A DNA stretch of 64,000 nucleotides, taken from NCBI RefSeq assembly GCF_019711435.1, contig NZ_JAIGNK010000001.1:744001-808000 (forward strand), given 5' to 3'. Every line of letters begins with the position of its first letter. The first letter of the stretch is position 1. The notes beneath the pieces were generated by a model that was not told where the DNA came from, searched no databases, and saw nothing but the letters and a program-made list of their open reading frames with translations. The stretch is from Qipengyuania polymorpha. Lineage in GTDB: Bacteria; Pseudomonadota; Alphaproteobacteria; Sphingomonadales; Sphingomonadaceae. The position numbers and the translations under genes were made by a program. Positions 17,401 to 26,234 of this stretch are shown here, piece by piece.

Positions 17401-18942
17401 GTGGCCAACATCCGCCATGCATTGAACGCCCGCCGTGCCGACGATTTTGCGGCCTGGTACCAGGAAGTCATCTCCGCTGCCGAGATGGCGGAGGAATCGG
17501 GGGTGCGTGGCTGCATGGTCATCCGGCCGTGGGGCTTCGGCATCTGGGAGCGCATGCAGCGCCTGCTCGATGACCGCATCAAGGCGACCGGCCACGAAAA
17601 CGCCTATTTTCCCATCTTCATCCCGCTCTCGAACTTCGAGCGCGAGGCCGAGCACGTCGAAGGCTTTGCCAAGGAAATGGCGGTCGTCACGCACCACCGC
17701 CTGATTGCAGGCAAGGACGGCGGGCTGGTCCCCGACCCTGATGCCAAGCTGGAAGAGCCGCTGGTCGTGCGTCCGACGTCCGAGACCATCATCGGCGATG
17801 CGATGGCGCGCTGGGTCCAAAGCTGGCGCGATTTGCCGCTGAAGCTCAACCAGTGGGCCAATGTCGTGCGCTGGGAAATGCGCACCCGCATGTTCCTGCG
17901 CACGAGCGAATTCCTCTGGCAGGAAGGCCACACCGCGCACGCAGACGAGGGCGAGGCGAAGGACCACACGCTCACCATGCTCGAAGTCTATCGCGCCTTT
18001 GCGGATGAGGACCTCGCGCTGGCAGTCGTGCCCGGCGAAAAGCCCGAAAACGAGCGCTTCCCCGGCGCGGTCGAAACCTGGTCCATCGAGGCCATGATGC
18101 AGGACGGCAAGGCGCTGCAGGCCGGCACGAGCCATTACCTCGGCACGAATTTCTCGAAAGCTTCGGGGATCAAGTACCAGAACAAGGAAGGCGGCGAGAG
18201 CCTCTGCCACACCACCAGCTGGGGCGTTTCGACCCGCATGGTTGGTGGCGTCATCATGACCCACGGCGATGACGACGGCCTGCGCCTGCCGCCCAAGATT
18301 GCTCCGCAGCAGGTGGTCATCCTGCCGATGCTGCGCGACAAGCCGGAAGACGAAGCGCTTATCGAATATTGCGAGGCCCTGCGCGCGACGCTCGCCAGCC
18401 AGCAGGTGCTGGGCGAGCCGCTCCGCGTGCTGCTCGACACCCGCCCCGGCAAGGCGGCGCAGAAGCGCTGGGATTATGTGCGCAAAGGCGCGCCGATCAT
18501 CGTCGAGGTCGGCGGCCGCGACATGGAGAACGGCGTCGTCTCGATGCTGCGCCGCGACCGCTTGTGGGACACGGAAACCGGCAAGACCGCGTTTCAGACA
18601 CCGACGCGCGAAGTGGCCGGTCAGACCATTCCCGATGTACTCGCCGACATGCAGTCCGCGCTGCTCACCGAGGCCAAGGAACGCCGTGATGCGAACATCA
18701 CGCGCGGCGTCACCGATTTTGCTGAAGTCGAAAAGCACTTCGCCGCCTCGCGCTATCCGGGCTGGGTCGAAGTCCAGTGGTCGAAGCCGACCGGCGCGGC
18801 GCTGGAAAAGGTCGTCGAGCGGCTGAAGGAGCACAAGCTCACCATCCGCAACGTGCCGATGGACAGCTTGCCGGTGGACGGCGCGTGCATCTTCACCGGC
18901 GAGCCTGCGACCGAGCGCGTCTTGCTGGCAAAGGCATACTAG
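17401..18942 (+). CDS. proS: Prolyl-tRNA synthetase, archaeal/eukaryote-like type
   Basis: This 513-residue class II synthetase charges tRNA-Pro. Motif 2 and surroundings read RPTSETIIGDAMARW and NVVRWEMRTRMFLRTSEFLWQEGH. The proline pocket has GTSHYLGTNFSKA, and motif 3 is GVIMTHGDDDGLRLPPKIAPQ. There is no bacterial INS editing domain, and the protein ends in Tyr (LLAKAY). These traits mark the archaeal/eukaryote-like lineage rather than the E. coli type. The start is GTG 17401, aligning with typical MANIRHALNARRADDFAAWY starts. It probably has its own promoter downstream of the repeat. Confidence 0.95.
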   Translation: MANIRHALNARRADDFAAWYQEVISAAEMAEESGVRGCMVIRPWGFGIWERMQRLLDDRIKATGHENAYFPIFIPLSNFEREAEHVEGFAKEMAVVTHHRLIAGKDGGLVPDPDAKLEEPLVVRPTSETIIGDAMARWVQSWRDLPLKLNQWANVVRWEMRTRMFLRTSEFLWQEGHTAHADEGEAKDHTLTMLEVYRAFADEDLALAVVPGEKPENERFPGAVETWSIEAMMQDGKALQAGTSHYLGTNFSKASGIKYQNKEGGESLCHTTSWGVSTRMVGGVIMTHGDDDGLRLPPKIAPQQVVILPMLRDKPEDEALIEYCEALRATLASQQVLGEPLRVLLDTRPGKAAQKRWDYVRKGAPIIVEVGGRDMENGVVSMLRRDRLWDTETGKTAFQTPTREVAGQTIPDVLADMQSALLTEAKERRDANITRGVTDFAEVEKHFAASRYPGWVEVQWSKPTGAALEKVVERLKEHKLTIRNVPMDSLPVDGACIFTGEPATERVLLAKAY

Positions 18943-18978
18943 CTTGAACTGACAGCGGTTCTGGTGAAGACAGGCGGC

Positions 18979-20340
18979 ATGAGAAAGCTCATCCCGCTTG
19001 TCGCCCTTCTCGCAACACCGCTCGCTGCGCAGAGCACGCCGCCAATATCTGACGACCCCGCTGCCGGAGTCTCGCAGGAACGCCTGCGCGCCGACATCGA
19101 CACGCTGGTCGGATTCGGCACGCGCCACACGCTGTCCGAGCAGAACAATCCCGAGCGCGGTATCGGCGCAGCAGTCGATTGGGGGCTCGCCGAATTTGGG
19201 CGCATTTCGGAAGACTGCAACGGCTGCCTCGAAATCGTCGCGCCCGAGCGCATCGAGGAGGGCCGTCGCCTGCCGCGCCCCACGCGTATCCGCAATGCTG
19301 TCGCCATCCAGCGCGGGACCGAGCGGCCCAACGAGATCGTTATCGTGCAAGGGCATATCGACAGCCGCGCCAGCGATGCGATGGATTGGGAAAGCGATGC
19401 GCCCGGCGCAAATGACGATGGCTCTGGCACGGTGCTCGTGTTGGAAGCAGCTCGTGCGCTTACGCAACGGCGCTATCCGGTGACCATCGTCTTCGCGCTT
19501 CTTTCGGGCGAGGAGCAGGGCCTCTACGGTGGCCGCCTGCTGGCCGATTACGCCGAGAAACAAGGCTGGCAGGTCAAGGCCGTGCTAAACAACGATGTCG
19601 TCGGCAACAGCTGCGGCAGCGACGGCTATTGCGACCCCGACCACGTCCGCGTCTTTTCCGAGGGTCCGCGCGCCGACCTTACCGATGCCATCCGCGCAGC
19701 CCAGCGCCGCGAGGGCGGGGAAAACGACAGCCCCAGCCGCAACCTCTCGCGCTGGCTCGACAACCTTGCCGACGAAACCGAAGGCGGACTCGACGTGCGC
19801 CAGATTTGGCGCGTCGACCGCATGGGCCGCGGCGGTGACCAGATACCGTTCATGGAGAAGGGCTTTCCCGCCATCCGCATCGCCGTGGCGGTCGAGGATT
19901 ACGAACACCAGCACCAGGACCTACGCGTCGAAGATGGCGTGACCTATGGCGACACGGCGGACGAGATGGACTTCGCCTATCTCGCCAAGGTGACCCAGTT
20001 CAACATTCGTGCGCTCGACAAGCTGGCCCGCTCTCCCGCGCCGCCGGCTTCAAGTGCGCAGGCTGCCGTCCAGACCTTCACCGACATCAGCTGGAGCGAA
20101 GTGCCCGGCGCCATCGGCTACACCGTCTGGCAGCGCCGCACCGACGAGCCTTACTGGCGCGAAGAGCCGGTCATCGAGAACATCGTCGCCACCAACGCGC
20201 GCCTCGAAGGCATTCGCGGCGACGACTGGATTTTCGGCGTCAGCGCGACGGGCGAGAGCGGCGTGATGAGCCCCGTTTCCAGCGCCGTGCCCGCAGGACA
20301 ATTCGAACCCATTCCGGTTGAAGAGGATGACAGCGAGTAG
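18979..20340 (+). CDS. Secreted M28-family zinc aminopeptidase
   Basis: This 453-residue exported peptidase has a signal peptide of about 20 residues (MRKLIPLVALLATPLAAQS). The M28 co-catalytic zinc ligands are recognisable: GHIDSR (His, Asp), PGANDDGSGT (bridging Asp), SGEEQGLYG (catalytic Glu and ligand Glu), LNNDVVGN (Asp) and a late His in EDYEHQHQD. A small fibronectin-like domain follows at the C-terminus (about 375-440, SWSEVPGAIGYTVWQRR). I chose ATG 18979 because it opens directly on the signal peptide, with AGGCGG upstream. It should release amino acids from peptides in the periplasm. Confidence 0.9.
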   Translation: MRKLIPLVALLATPLAAQSTPPISDDPAAGVSQERLRADIDTLVGFGTRHTLSEQNNPERGIGAAVDWGLAEFGRISEDCNGCLEIVAPERIEEGRRLPRPTRIRNAVAIQRGTERPNEIVIVQGHIDSRASDAMDWESDAPGANDDGSGTVLVLEAARALTQRRYPVTIVFALLSGEEQGLYGGRLLADYAEKQGWQVKAVLNNDVVGNSCGSDGYCDPDHVRVFSEGPRADLTDAIRAAQRREGGENDSPSRNLSRWLDNLADETEGGLDVRQIWRVDRMGRGGDQIPFMEKGFPAIRIAVAVEDYEHQHQDLRVEDGVTYGDTADEMDFAYLAKVTQFNIRALDKLARSPAPPASSAQAAVQTFTDISWSEVPGAIGYTVWQRRTDEPYWREEPVIENIVATNARLEGIRGDDWIFGVSATGESGVMSPVSSAVPAGQFEPIPVEEDDSE

Positions 20341-20352
20341 GTCCGTCCCCAT

Positions 20353-22740
20353 ATGGGCGGCATGAAAAAACAGAACAGAACCGGCAGGCCGCAGGGCTTG
20401 CCGAGTAAAGAACAGATAATCGAATTCATCCAGAGCTCCGACCGTCCTGCAGGCAAGCGCGAAATCGCCAAGGCCTTCGGCATCAAGGGGCAGGAAAAAA
20501 TCGCGCTGAAGAAGCGCCTCAAGGACATGGCCGAGGAAGGCCTCATCGACGGCAAGAAAACCGCGTTCCACAAGATGGGCGGGCTGCCCAAGGTGACCGT
20601 TTTGAAGGTCGTCGAAATCGAGGATGGCGAACCTGTCGCGGTTCCCGAAAGCTGGGATGCGGACGCGCCAAACAAGCCGCCAAGGCTCGTGGTCAAGGAA
20701 AGCAAGAAGGTCGCGGCGCTCAAACGCGGCGACCGTTTCCTTGCGCGCACCGAAGAGCGCGGCAAGGGCTGGACTGCCCATCCGATGAAGAAGCTGCCCG
20801 CGCGCACCGAAGGCCTGATGGGCGTCGTCGAGATGGACGGCGGCGGCAAGCCATGGCTCGCGCCGGTGGACAAGCGCGTGCGCAATTCCTCGCCCATCGG
20901 CGACCTCGGCGAGGCTAAGGAAGGCGAGCTGGTGCTGGCCGAGCCCATGGGCAAGTCGCCCCGCGCCAAGGTGAAGGTGGTCGAGGTCATCGGCGACCCG
21001 CTCGCACCCAAGAGCTTCAGCCTCATCGCCATCGCCAAGCACGGCATCCCGCACATCTTCCCGCCCGAGGCGCTGGAAGAGGCACAGGCGGTGGCCGAAC
21101 TCCCGCTGAGCGAGGACAAGCGCGAGGATTTGCGCGATGTGCCCATCGTTGCCATCGACCCCGCCGATGCGCGCGACCACGACGACGCCATCTGGGCCGA
21201 GCCCGACGGGGAAGGGGGCTACAAGGCCATCGTCGCGATTGCCGACGTGTCTTTCTACGTGCGCCCGGGCGGGAAGCTCGACCGCGAGGCGCGGAAGCGC
21301 GGCAATTCGGTCTATTTCCCAGACCGCGTCGTGCCGATGCTGCCTGAAATCCTCTCCGCGGATGTCTGCTCGCTGGTCGAGCACGAGGACCGCGCGGCGA
21401 TGGCCTGCCACATACGCATCTCGCCCGAGGGCAAGGTGACCAAGTGGCGCTTCACCCGCGCCATTGTGCGGCTCGCGGCGAACATCGCCTATGAGGATGC
21501 ACAGGCGATTGCGGATCAGAAATTCCGTTCGTCTCGAGCGAAGTTGAGAGACGGGAGTGAAGAGCCAGGCCAGCGTGTCTCGACTGCGCTCGACACGAGC
21601 GGTGAACTGGACACTGTCCTCAAGAACCTGTGGGGTGCGTGGAAGCTGCTGTTCAAGGCCCGCGAGGCGCGCGACCCGCTCGACCTTGAGTTGCCCGAGC
21701 GGCAGGTGCGCCTTAATGACGAGGGCGTAATCGAGGAAATCGCCGTGCGCGAGCGCCTCGATGCACACCGCGTGGTAGAAGACTTCATGATCGCGGCCAA
21801 TGTCGCGGCGGCCAAGGCGCTGGAGGAAAAAGCCGCGCCTGTCGTCTACCGCGTCCACGAGACGCCGAGCCGCGAAAAGCTGATGGCGTTCAAGGAATAC
21901 CTCGCCAGCCAGGGCAAGAAATTCGCCATGGGCCAGGTCATCACCCCCGGCCTCTTCAACCGGATGCTCAAGGACATCGTCGACCCGGCTGAAAAGGCGC
22001 TGATCATGGAGGCTGTGCTGCGGAGCCAGACGCAGGCCTATTACGGGCCGGCGAATGCAGGACACTTCGGCCTCGCGCTGGGCAGCTATGCGCATTTCAC
22101 TTCGCCCATCCGCCGCTATGCCGACCTGCTCGTGCACCGCGCGCTGGTCGATTCATACAAGCTTGAGCAGCCGAAGCCGAAAGGAAACATTCCCGACACC
22201 TCGGGCCTCTCGGACCGTGACCGCACGGCGCTGAACCAGATTACCGACGCCATCAGCCAGACCGAGCGCCGCGCGATGGAGGCCGAGCGCGACACCATCG
22301 ACCGCTATGTCGCGGCATGGCTTTCGGGCCGCGTGGGCGAGGTGTTCGACACCCGTATCACCGGCGTACAGGGCTTTGGCTTCTTCGCCACCATCGAGAA
22401 CCTCGGCGGGGACGGCCTCGTGCCTGTCTCCACCCTCGGGCGCGACTACTTCCGTTACGACGAAGGCGCGCGCGAACTGGTCGGCGAGAACACGGGCAAG
22501 ACCTATGCCGTGGGTGACCGGTTGAAGCTGAGACTGGCGGAATCCAACGCGCTCACCGGTGCGCTCAAATTCGAGCTACCCGACGGCGATGGGGAGCCCA
22601 TCGAAAAGCGCGGAGACCGACCGCCGCCAAAGAAAAAGCATTTCAAGAAAGGCAAGGGCGCGCCTCGCCAGAAACACGCGCAGGGTCAGCGCGGCCGCCC
22701 GAAGAACATCCGCCACCAGGGGCGCGGCAAGAAGCGCTAG
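20353..22740 (+). CDS. rnr: Ribonuclease R with a repeat-derived insertion
   Basis: This 795-residue 3-prime-to-5-prime exoribonuclease degrades structured RNA. After an N-terminal helix-turn-helix (KEQIIEFIQSSDRPAGKREIAKAFG) and cold-shock domains comes the RNB catalytic domain, with IDPADARDHDDAIW carrying the metal-binding aspartates and YAHFTSPIRRYADLLVHR near its end. An S1 domain (about 650-735) and a Lys/Arg-rich tail follow. Residues about 391-417 are encoded by a palindromic repeat (21525-21602) that keeps the frame. The start may be 20353 or 20362. The last codon overlaps the convergent uspA stop. Confidence 0.95.
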   Translation: MGGMKKQNRTGRPQGLPSKEQIIEFIQSSDRPAGKREIAKAFGIKGQEKIALKKRLKDMAEEGLIDGKKTAFHKMGGLPKVTVLKVVEIEDGEPVAVPESWDADAPNKPPRLVVKESKKVAALKRGDRFLARTEERGKGWTAHPMKKLPARTEGLMGVVEMDGGGKPWLAPVDKRVRNSSPIGDLGEAKEGELVLAEPMGKSPRAKVKVVEVIGDPLAPKSFSLIAIAKHGIPHIFPPEALEEAQAVAELPLSEDKREDLRDVPIVAIDPADARDHDDAIWAEPDGEGGYKAIVAIADVSFYVRPGGKLDREARKRGNSVYFPDRVVPMLPEILSADVCSLVEHEDRAAMACHIRISPEGKVTKWRFTRAIVRLAANIAYEDAQAIADQKFRSSRAKLRDGSEEPGQRVSTALDTSGELDTVLKNLWGAWKLLFKAREARDPLDLELPERQVRLNDEGVIEEIAVRERLDAHRVVEDFMIAANVAAAKALEEKAAPVVYRVHETPSREKLMAFKEYLASQGKKFAMGQVITPGLFNRMLKDIVDPAEKALIMEAVLRSQTQAYYGPANAGHFGLALGSYAHFTSPIRRYADLLVHRALVDSYKLEQPKPKGNIPDTSGLSDRDRTALNQITDAISQTERRAMEAERDTIDRYVAAWLSGRVGEVFDTRITGVQGFGFFATIENLGGDGLVPVSTLGRDYFRYDEGARELVGENTGKTYAVGDRLKLRLAESNALTGALKFELPDGDGEPIEKRGDRPPPKKKHFKKGKGAPRQKHAQGQRGRPKNIRHQGRGKKR
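21525..21602 (+). repeat. Palindromic repeat inserted in frame inside rnr
   Basis: A 78-base (26-codon) imperfect palindrome runs from CCGTTCGTCTCGAGCG to CTCGACACGAGCGG. The two 28-base arms pair at 23 positions. It is the same element as the intergenic copy at 17270-17358. It encodes roughly FRSSRAKLRDGSEEPG followed by RVSTALDTSG, a polar stretch between recognisable RNB-domain segments (ANIAYEDAQAIAD before and NLWGAWKLLFKAR after). Confidence 0.8.
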
Positions 22741-23189
22741 GCCAGCTCGTCGAGCTGTTCTTTCGAAAGCGTGCCCGGCACGAGGTAAAGCGGGCAGGGC
22801 AGGAAGGACGCGCGCGCAGCGAAATGGGCCACCAGCGGGTCCTTGCCCCCTTCTTTCGACGTCCCCAGCACCAGCGCGGCAACTTCGCCGTGCTCGTCGA
22901 GGTATTTCGTAATCACATCGGCGGGCGAGCCGGGCTTGACCGTAATGACCGGCATCTTGCCCATTTCGCCGAAGATATTGCCCGCCGCGCTGTTGGCCAT
23001 GACTTCGGCACGCTCGCGCGCTTCCTGCTCGATGGTGGCCTGCACGCCGCCAAAGGCGTTGAAGGTCTGCTGCGGGACCAGCGCAAGGATATGCACCGAA
23101 CCGCCCGTCTTCATGGCGCGCAGCGAGGCAAAGCGCAGCGCGTGCTTCGCCTCCTCGGTTTCGTCCATCACGACGAGGTATGTTCGCAT
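22737..23189 (-). CDS. Universal stress protein, UspA family
   Basis: This 150-residue protein has the Usp fold: an initial strand TYLVVMDETEEAKHALRFA, a middle helix rich in Glu and Ala, and the ATP-site-like VLGTSKEGGKDPL followed by CPLYLVPG. The canonical G-2x-G-9x-G(S/T) motif is only partly kept, so nucleotide binding is uncertain. I chose ATG 23187-23189 to give the standard MRTYLVVMDE start. An upstream in-frame ATG would add a 42-residue Cys/Pro-rich leader across the intergenic region. The TAG stop overlaps the rnr stop on the other strand. Confidence 0.85.
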   Translation of the reverse strand: MRTYLVVMDETEEAKHALRFASLRAMKTGGSVHILALVPQQTFNAFGGVQATIEQEARERAEVMANSAAGNIFGEMGKMPVITVKPGSPADVITKYLDEHGEVAALVLGTSKEGGKDPLVAHFAARASFLPCPLYLVPGTLSKEQLDELA

Positions 23190-23318
23190 AGGTCCGGCCC
23201 CCTTCTGTGGGCACGGGTTACAAGCTAATTCGTATTCTGCGCAAGGACCTTGCGGCCCCGCGCCAAATTGGCCAGAGACCCATTCAAACAATTCCCAGCG
23301 AGGACGTAACGTCAAAAC

Positions 23319-24602
23319 ATGCCCACGCCGATCAAGATGCCCGCCCTGTCGCCCACCATGGAAGAGGGCACGCTCGCCAAGTGGCTGGTGAAGCCGGGCG
23401 ATACCGTTTCCGCCGGCGACATCATGGCCGAAATCGAAACCGACAAGGCGACGATGGAATTCGAAGCCGTGGACGAGGGCACGATTGCCTCGATCATGGT
23501 CGATGAAGGCACCGAAGGCGTGAAGGTCGGCACGGTCATCGCCATGCTCGCCGAAGAGGGCGAGGACCTGGACGAGGCTGCAAAGGCAGCTCCGTCGGGC
23601 GGTGAAGCGCAGGCCGAAGAAGCGCGCGAGGAAAAGGTAGAGCAGGAAGAGAAGCGCACCGAAGCGCCTGCTCCCACTCCCGCCGCTGCCAAGAGCGATG
23701 ATGGCAGCCGCATCAAGGCCAGCCCGCTCGCTCGCCGCATTGCCGAGCAGAAGGGTCTCGACCTGTCGACCATCACCGGTTCAGGCCCGAACGGCCGTAT
23801 CGTGAAGGCCGATGTCGAGGATGCGAAGCCCGGCGCTGCTCCTGCCAAGGAAGCTGCTGCGGCCCCCGCACCCGCTCCGGCCAAGCCCGCCACCATGGGC
23901 GGCGATCTCGATGCGCCTTACGAAGCGCAGAAGCTCAACAATGTCCGCAAGGTCATCGCGCGCCGCCTGACCGAGGCGAAGCAGACCATCCCGCACATCT
24001 ATCTCACCGTGGACGTGCGCCTCGATGCCCTGCTCAAGCTGCGCAGCGAACTCAACAAGAGCCTCGAGGCGGACGGCATCAAGCTGTCGGTCAACGATTT
24101 GCTAATCAAGGCGCAGGCCCGCGCGCTCCAGCGCGTGCCGCTGTGCAATGTCAGCTTCCAGGGCGACGAGCTTTACCAGTACACGCGCGAGGATATCTCG
24201 GTCGCCGTGGCCGCGCCTTCGGGCCTCATCACGCCGATCATCCGCGATGCGGGCCGCAAGGGCCTCGCGCAGATATCCGCCGAGATGAAGGAACTCGCGG
24301 GCAAGGCGCGCGACGGCAAGCTGCAGCCGCATGAATTCCAGGGCGGCACCGCCTCGCTCTCCAACCTCGGCATGTTCGGCACCAAGCAGTTCGACGCGGT
24401 GATCAACCCGCCGCAGGCGATGATCCTCGCGGTCGGCGCGGGCGAGCAGCGCCCGCACGTGGTCGACGGCGCTCTGGCAGTCGCCACCGTGATGAGCGCC
24501 ACCGGCAGCTTCGACCACCGCGCCATCGACGGCGCGGACGGCGCGCAATTCATGCAGGCCTTCCAGCAGCTTGTGGAGAACCCGATGGGGCTGGTGGTTT
24601 GA
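23319..24602 (+). CDS. pdhC: Pyruvate dehydrogenase E2, dihydrolipoyl acetyltransferase
   Basis: This 427-residue E2 subunit transfers acetyl groups to CoA in the pyruvate dehydrogenase complex. An N-terminal lipoyl domain carries the modified lysine in [12 protein letters not shown]. After an Ala/Pro/Glu linker comes the E1/E3-binding domain ([25 protein letters not shown], about 128-165). The catalytic domain ends with [15 protein letters not shown], containing the active His and Asp. E1 genes are not in the window, and E3 (lpdA) lies 1.6 kb downstream on the same strand, with three unrelated-looking genes between. Confidence 0.96.
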   Translation: MPTPIKMPALSPTMEEGTLAKWLVKPGDTVSAGDIMAEIETDKATMEFEAVDEGTIASIMVDEGTEGVKVGTVIAMLAEEGEDLDEAAKAAPSGGEAQAEEAREEKVEQEEKRTEAPAPTPAAAKSDDGSRIKASPLARRIAEQKGLDLSTITGSGPNGRIVKADVEDAKPGAAPAKEAAAAPAPAPAKPATMGGDLDAPYEAQKLNNVRKVIARRLTEAKQTIPHIYLTVDVRLDALLKLRSELNKSLEADGIKLSVNDLLIKAQARALQRVPLCNVSFQGDELYQYTREDISVAVAAPSGLITPIIRDAGRKGLAQISAEMKELAGKARDGKLQPHEFQGGTASLSNLGMFGTKQFDAVINPPQAMILAVGAGEQRPHVVDGALAVATVMSATGSFDHRAIDGADGAQFMQAFQQLVENPMGLVV

Positions 24603-24628
24603 TCCAAAAGCGCGGGGTGGCGTAAATT

Positions 24629-24859
24629 ATGACCTTGCTTTTAAATATCCTGCTGTTTGTTATCGGAATTTTTGTCATCCTATTTTTGTGGCTCGGCATA
24701 GCGGGAGATAACTTTGATGTGGCATTGTTAGTATTGATGCTCATTTGCTTGTTTGTTCAATTTTTTGACATGCGAGCGATGTACGTCTTCGCGGGCGCAT
24801 TCATGCTCATGCTGCTTCTGGATCAGATCTGGCCTGGCACACGGGGCGGGTGGCACTGA
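24629..24859 (+). CDS. Small membrane protein
   Basis: This 76-residue protein of unknown function is almost wholly hydrophobic, with two or three membrane helices (LLLNILLFVIGIFVILFLWLG; DVALLVLMLICLFVQFF; YVFAGAFMLMLLL). Its codon use is clearly more AT-rich than its neighbours, partly because of the Leu/Ile/Phe content. The ribosome-binding site is GGGGTGG at 24614-24620. It overlaps the next gene by ten bases, suggesting cotranscription with pdhC and the thioesterase. Confidence 0.6.
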   Translation: MTLLLNILLFVIGIFVILFLWLGIAGDNFDVALLVLMLICLFVQFFDMRAMYVFAGAFMLMLLLDQIWPGTRGGWH

Positions 24860-25242
24860 CATTGTCCAACTCACGCTCTCCCCTTATCCGCGTCACGGCC
24901 ATGCCTGCCGACACCAACCCCTACGGCGGGGTGTTCGGCGGGTGGCTGATGAGCCAGATGGCGCTTGGCGCGGGGTCGCTTGCGAGCCGTGAGGGGAAGG
25001 GCAAGGCGGTGGTCGTCTCGGCCAGTGATTTCGCCTTCCCCGGCGCGATGGAGGTGGGCGACGAACTCTCGGTCTATTGCGAGATCGCCGCGACCGGAAA
25101 CACCTCGCTCACTATCACAGCCGAAGCCGTCGCTAGGGAGCGCAATGGCGAGGCCGAGACCAAGGTGGCGCAGGGCACGTTCAAATTCGTGCTGCTCGAT
25201 GACAACAATCGCCCCCGCGCGGTTGCCGAGCGTTGGGCATAG
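24850..25242 (+). CDS. Acyl-CoA thioesterase, YciA-like hotdog protein
   Basis: This 130-residue single-hotdog protein has the YciA/acyl-CoA hydrolase signature: TNPYGGVFGGWLMSQMALGAGSLA with an Asn-Pro-x-Gly-Gly active loop, then VSASDFAFPGAMEVGDEL. Family members hydrolyse acyl-CoA thioesters as homo-oligomers in the cytoplasm. The start is GTG 24850, overlapping the end of the small membrane protein by ten bases. Its place after pdhC suggests a link to acyl-CoA balance, but this is not proven. Confidence 0.85.
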   Translation: MALTLSNSRSPLIRVTAMPADTNPYGGVFGGWLMSQMALGAGSLASREGKGKAVVVSASDFAFPGAMEVGDELSVYCEIAATGNTSLTITAEAVARERNGEAETKVAQGTFKFVLLDDNNRPRAVAERWA

Positions 25243-25328
25243 GCGGTCAGCGACACCGAAAGAATTTATCCAGATTTTGGTGATATGTCCGAGACTTCTA
25301 AGAGTTTCGCGAAAGTATCGGCTACCAC

Positions 25329-26051
25329 ATGGCGATCGAAGACAGAAGCTGGCAAGGCCAAATTTATCAGCTTGGCGTCAATCATCGGGCGGCCAGTTAT
25401 CGGCGCTGGTTCAAACGCGACGGTGCCGACTGGATTTTCGCGGGCAGCTTCGGACATCGGTTCTGCATAGATACGAAAACCGCAGGTGCGATATTCGCCG
25501 AAGGGGTAGATATCGAACATGAGGCAACCTCAGCCATCCCTTCGGGCAATGACCTGACGATCCTCTTGCCGCTTGGATTTCTTGGTATGGTTCCACTGGT
25601 CTGGTCGCTGACCTATGGTCCCACCCCGGTTGCTTTTGCGCTGTGGGCAGTCTGGCTTTTTCTGGGCTTCTTCCTTGGGGGCAAAACCGACAACCGGTTG
25701 TTGTTCTCCAAATGGAGAATGCGTCGGAATGCTACGCGCCGGCTTCTTGACGGATCCTATCGAAATTGGAGGAGCTTTGCCCCGCTCCACTGGCCGCTGG
25801 CGCTCTACGAGTTCTTCGGCTTGCTGATTGTAGCGGCCATCGCGGCGCAATTCTTCCTTGCGGAAATGGGTTATTTCCCATTCGAAACCGCCATGCGATC
25901 CTCGCTTGTGTTGGTGGCGGTTGCCTGGTTGGTTTATCTGTGGATGCGAAAGTTTTTCCGCCGTTTAGCCGAGGAGGTCGCTCCGCTTCACGGTGCTGCA
26001 CCGATTTCGCCGGACCTCGCCCGGCGACTGCGCACCGAAGCCTCGCGATAG
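25329..26051 (+). CDS. Hypothetical four-helix membrane protein
   Basis: This 240-residue protein is of no recognised family. A hydrophilic, aromatic-rich N-terminal domain (residues 1-75) precedes two membrane segments (LTILLPLGFLGMVPLVWSL and FALWAVWLFLGFFLGG). A basic cytoplasmic loop (KWRMRRNATRRLL) and two more segments near 160-210 follow, with a short C-terminal tail. It is about 85 bases from the thioesterase with no strong ribosome-binding site visible. Cotranscription with its neighbours is possible. Confidence 0.55.
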   Translation: MAIEDRSWQGQIYQLGVNHRAASYRRWFKRDGADWIFAGSFGHRFCIDTKTAGAIFAEGVDIEHEATSAIPSGNDLTILLPLGFLGMVPLVWSLTYGPTPVAFALWAVWLFLGFFLGGKTDNRLLFSKWRMRRNATRRLLDGSYRNWRSFAPLHWPLALYEFFGLLIVAAIAAQFFLAEMGYFPFETAMRSSLVLVAVAWLVYLWMRKFFRRLAEEVAPLHGAAPISPDLARRLRTEASR

Positions 26052-26186
26052 GCATTCCGACAAATATCCGACCTTTCCTATTCGTCGGTTTCATGGCAGC
26101 GGGTTCGGATGCATCGCGAATTTCGCAGTTCGAATACCTATTCCATTTCCCCTCGCGCGTCCGGTCCGCTTTTTAGCGCCGTGACC

Positions 26187-26204
26187 GTGTTCCATGTGTT
26201 CCAT
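26187..26204 (+). repeat. Tandem 9-base repeat upstream of lpdA
   Basis: GTGTTCCAT occurs twice in direct succession, ending 30 bases before the lpdA start. The placement in the promoter region suggests a possible regulator-binding site. The GTTC spacing is five bases, so it is not a LexA box. Confidence 0.35.
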
Positions 26205-26234
26205 CCTGTCGGACCAACCGAAGGCTAAATCCAA

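Noticed and set aside
26189..26201. Possible LexA box before lpdA
   Set aside because: The GTTC pair is spaced by five bases rather than seven.
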